From assembly GCA_002342165.1 (NCBI GenBank), contig DDPM01000109.1, positions 1-16,542 of the forward strand: a DNA stretch of 16,542 nucleotides, in the 5' to 3' direction. Origin of the DNA: Hylemonella sp. UBA2468. Its GTDB lineage: Bacteria > Pseudomonadota > Gammaproteobacteria > Burkholderiales > Burkholderiaceae_C. Below are positions 14,668 to 16,542 of this stretch, piece by piece. A program made the translations under genes and the position numbers. A model generated the notes under the pieces. It saw nothing but the letters and a program-made list of their open reading frames with translations, did not search any database and was not told the DNA's origin. Numbering within the stretch: the stretch's first letter is position 1; the number at the start of each line of letters is the position of its first letter.

Positions 14668-15642
14668 TCAATCCGGCTTGATATTGGCTTCGCGCACCAC
14701 CTTGCCCCATTGCAAAGTTTCGGCCTTCAAAAATTGAGCAAATTCTTCTGGAGTGCTGGCTATAGGCTCGGTACCAATGGCCTGCATTTTCTCTTTGATT
14801 TCAGGCAAGGCCAGAACTTTGGAAATTTCGGCATGCAACCGGTTCACCGCCTCTTTGGGCGTACCCGTGGGGACTGCCATGCCGTACCAGTTGACCACCT
14901 TGAAGCCCGGAACCGACTCAGCAATAGTGGGCAGCTCAGGCATGAAGTCCAAACGTTTTCCACCCGTGGCAGCCAGGGCCCGCAGTCGGCCGCTCTTGAC
15001 GTGCTGAATGCCTGCTGCTGCGGCTTCAAAGGTCATGTGCACTTGGCCAGACATCACGTCGCTGATGCTGGGCGCACTGCCTTTGTAAGGTATGTGCGTC
15101 ATCTTGATGCTGTTGACCGCCGCAAAAAGTTCGCCAGCCAAATGGGGCAAGCCCCCGCTGCCGCTGGAAGAAAAAGTCAAAGGGTTGGAACTGGCTTTGG
15201 CGAAGGCCACCAGCTCGGGTACGGTTTTGGCGGTTATGTTGGGGTTGGTATACAAAATAAACGACACCGAAGCGAGCTGTGTCAAAGGTGTGAACTGCTT
15301 GTCCACATTGAACGGCAGATTGGGGTAAAGCGCGGGGTTCACGCTGAAGTTACCCAAGGTACCCAGAAAAATGGTGTGCCCATCGGGGGCAGCCTTGGCA
15401 GCTGCATCCATACCCAATACGCCATTGGCTCCTGGGCGGTTCTCTACCACCACGGTTTGGCCCAAGCCCTCAGACAATTTGGGTTGGATCAAGCGGGCCA
15501 CAATGTCAATGCCCCCACCTGGCGGAAACCCAATAATGATGCGCACCGGCTTGGTCGGAAAAGCCTGCACCCATGCACTGCAAAGCAAAAGCAGCGCTGC
15601 CACACACTGTGCCAAATGTTGGCCAACTTTAAACCTGAACAT
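14668..15642 (-). CDS. Bug / TctC-family periplasmic solute-binding protein
   Basis: A 324-residue tripartite-tricarboxylate-transporter receptor (Bug family), abundant in Burkholderiales. These bind carboxylates, including aromatic acids, in the periplasm. The start is ATG 15642, because AGGAG lies 7 nt upstream (15650-15654). A longer reading would place this ribosome site inside the gene. The signal peptide is at 1-27 (hydrophobic CVAALLLLCSAW, cleaved after VQA). The mature protein opens with FPTKPVRIIIGFPPGGGIDIVARL, followed by ENRPGANGVLGMDAAAKAAPDG, the standard family signatures. No TctA/TctB membrane genes are nearby, which is usual for Bug proteins. It leads the - strand run, 43 bp before the extradiol dioxygenase, so its ligand may be the aromatic substrate of the next two enzymes; this is inference. 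Confidence 0.93.
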   Translation of the reverse strand: MFRFKVGQHLAQCVAALLLLCSAWVQAFPTKPVRIIIGFPPGGGIDIVARLIQPKLSEGLGQTVVVENRPGANGVLGMDAAAKAAPDGHTIFLGTLGNFSVNPALYPNLPFNVDKQFTPLTQLASVSFILYTNPNITAKTVPELVAFAKASSNPLTFSSSGSGGLPHLAGELFAAVNSIKMTHIPYKGSAPSISDVMSGQVHMTFEAAAAGIQHVKSGRLRALAATGGKRLDFMPELPTIAESVPGFKVVNWYGMAVPTGTPKEAVNRLHAEISKVLALPEIKEKMQAIGTEPIASTPEEFAQFLKAETLQWGKVVREANIKPD

Positions 15643-15649
15643 TCTTAGT

Positions 15650-15654
15650 CTCCT
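15650..15654 (-). promoter_or_regulatory. Ribosome binding site of the Bug gene
   Basis: AGGAG on the - strand lies 7 nt before ATG 15642 and decides this start over the in-frame ATG at 15657, which would include the site in its own coding sequence. Confidence 0.75.
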
Positions 15655-15707
15655 CATTTTTAAATTTGGGGTCAGCTTATCATCGAAGCCACACCGTACC
15701 AACCCAT

Positions 15708-15713
15708 AAGGAG
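15708..15713 (+). promoter_or_regulatory. Ribosome binding site of the Asp-box propeller gene
   Basis: AAGGAG lies 7 nt before the ATG at 15721, well placed to set the start of the gene that runs off the right edge. Confidence 0.8.
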
Positions 15714-15720
15714 ACACCGC

Positions 15721-16542
15721 ATGCCCGACCACTTGCATGTGTATGCAGGTACTGCCGGACATTCCGCTTGGTTCAGCGAGGATGGGGGTCGCCAATGGGT
15801 GCACCCCAACAGCCACTCGGGCATGTACCTAGAGGCAAGGGTCTGGAGCTTTGCCAGCCACCCTTCGGAGCCTGAAACCCTTTGGGCCGGTACCGACATG
15901 GGGCTTTACAAATGGCACGAGCCCAGCGCGCGCTGGGCCAGCGTGGCATTGCCCTCGCCTAACCCCTCAGATATTTGGGTTGTAGCTGTTCACCCTGAAG
16001 ACCCCAAAATTTTGTGGATCGGCACCCGCCCAGCGGGGTGCATGATGTCGCCAGACGGCGGCCAGACTTGGCGCACCATCAACGTGCCGGGCTTGCAAAG
16101 TTTTTCCACCATCAACATGGGCGCCACACGGGTCACCCAAATCGCCTTTGACCCCTTAGACCCGCAAGCCGTTTGGATGACAGTAGAAATTGGCGGCATT
16201 TTCTTCAGCCCAGACGGCGGCACCACTTGGCACCCCCGCGACCAGGGCTTGGTGTCTTGCGATGTGCATGGCATAGCCTTGGTCGATGTGCCGCAACTCG
16301 GAAGCTTAGGCACCACCCAGCGGTTGATGTACGCCACCACCAACAGGGGTCTGCACGTCAGCTCCGACCGAGGCGAGCACTGGAGCTTTGTCAAGCTGGA
16401 TTCGCCTTGGCAGTACACCCGCAGCATCGTGCAACGTGCCGACCAAACGGGCGTGATGTTTTTAACCAATGGCAACGGCCCGCCCGGGGACGACGGCAAA
16501 TTGCTCATCAGCACAGACCATGGCCAACATTGGCAAGCGGTG
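15721..16542 (+). CDS. Asp-box (BNR) beta-propeller protein, 3'-truncated by the window edge
   Basis: An open frame of 274 codons with no stop, running off the window. It starts at ATG 15721 with a good ribosome site. Five Asp boxes (S-x-D-x-G-x-x-W) can be read at residues 19-26, 110-117, 163-170, 214-221 and 264-271, spaced about 50 residues apart except for a wider first gap. This is the pattern of sialidase-like, VPS10/Ycf48-type propellers. There is no signal peptide at the N-terminus (MPDHLHVYAGTAG), so it is probably cytoplasmic unless exported another way. The family includes sialidases, glycosidases and non-enzymatic assembly factors. No catalytic residues can be assigned from this part. 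A reading frame on the opposite strand (15990-16514) is a shadow. Divergent from the Bug gene, with 78 bp between starts. Confidence 0.85.
   Translation, partial: MPDHLHVYAGTAGHSAWFSEDGGRQWVHPNSHSGMYLEARVWSFASHPSEPETLWAGTDMGLYKWHEPSARWASVALPSPNPSDIWVVAVHPEDPKILWIGTRPAGCMMSPDGGQTWRTINVPGLQSFSTINMGATRVTQIAFDPLDPQAVWMTVEIGGIFFSPDGGTTWHPRDQGLVSCDVHGIALVDVPQLGSLGTTQRLMYATTNRGLHVSSDRGEHWSFVKLDSPWQYTRSIVQRADQTGVMFLTNGNGPPGDDGKLLISTDHGQHWQAV

Larger units (their letters stand above)
15643..15720. other. Divergent intergenic region between the Bug and Asp-box propeller genes
   Basis: These 78 bp must hold both the promoter of the - strand nine-gene run and that of the + strand propeller gene. Ribosome sites for both genes are clear. 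AT-rich hexamers occur (TATCAT near 15678), but no convincing -35/-10 pair was found on either strand. Confidence 0.45.

Noticed and set aside
14648-14671. Inverted repeat TTGAGT / ACTCAA between the Bug and dioxygenase genes
   Set aside because: A 6-bp AT-containing stem with a 12-nt loop and no T-tract is too weak to call a terminator.
14662-15648. A 328-codon open frame on the + strand opposite the Bug gene
   Set aside because: The - strand encodes a complete Bug protein with signal peptide and ribosome site; the antisense translation is low-complexity and unrecognisable.
15990-16514. A 174-codon open frame on the - strand at the right edge
   Set aside because: It lies opposite the Asp-box propeller, whose repeats and ribosome site are convincing.

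Overview
The window looks like the chromosome of a betaproteobacterium in the order Burkholderiales, most likely a freshwater Comamonadaceae (Limnohabitans/Rhodoferax-like). This rests on protein style (a Bug-type periplasmic binding protein, an EI24 membrane protein, a glnA-DUF4124-ntrB-ntrC block, a DUF4337 protein) and a moderately GC-rich composition. It is an inference; no rRNA or other phylogenetic marker is present. No tRNA, rRNA, IS element, phage gene or CRISPR array was seen.

Left part (1-1890, + strand): the 3' end of folA (dihydrofolate reductase), a His-rich DUF4337 membrane protein, and xth (exonuclease III family). xth converges on ntrC with only 8 bp between them.

Nitrogen-control block (1899-6547, - strand, transcribed right to left): glnA, a small DUF4124/coiled-coil protein, ntrB and ntrC. 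Upstream of glnA are a good sigma-54 -24/-12 element and a palindromic NtrC-type site, so the two-component system encoded downstream probably controls glnA. A clear intrinsic terminator lies between glnA and the DUF4124 gene and almost touches that gene's Shine-Dalgarno sequence.

Long co-directional run (15642 down to 6761, - strand): nine genes separated by at most 43 bp or overlapping. In transcription order they are a Bug/TctC-type binding protein, an extradiol (VOC) dioxygenase, an MhpA-like flavin hydroxylase, rsuA, a secreted YncE-like beta-propeller, a secreted NodB-fold polysaccharide deacetylase with an altered first motif, a sterol desaturase/fatty acid hydroxylase-like membrane protein, an EI24 membrane protein and a CinA N-terminal-like protein. 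The first three suggest uptake, hydroxylation and ring cleavage of an aromatic compound. The propeller, deacetylase, desaturase and EI24 proteins form a possible envelope module.

Right edge (15721-16542, + strand): the 5' part of an Asp-box (BNR) beta-propeller gene, divergent from the Bug gene and running off the window. Coding density is very high. The only sizeable intergenic stretch is the glnA regulatory region (6548-6760); no gene-free stretch exceeds 300 bases.
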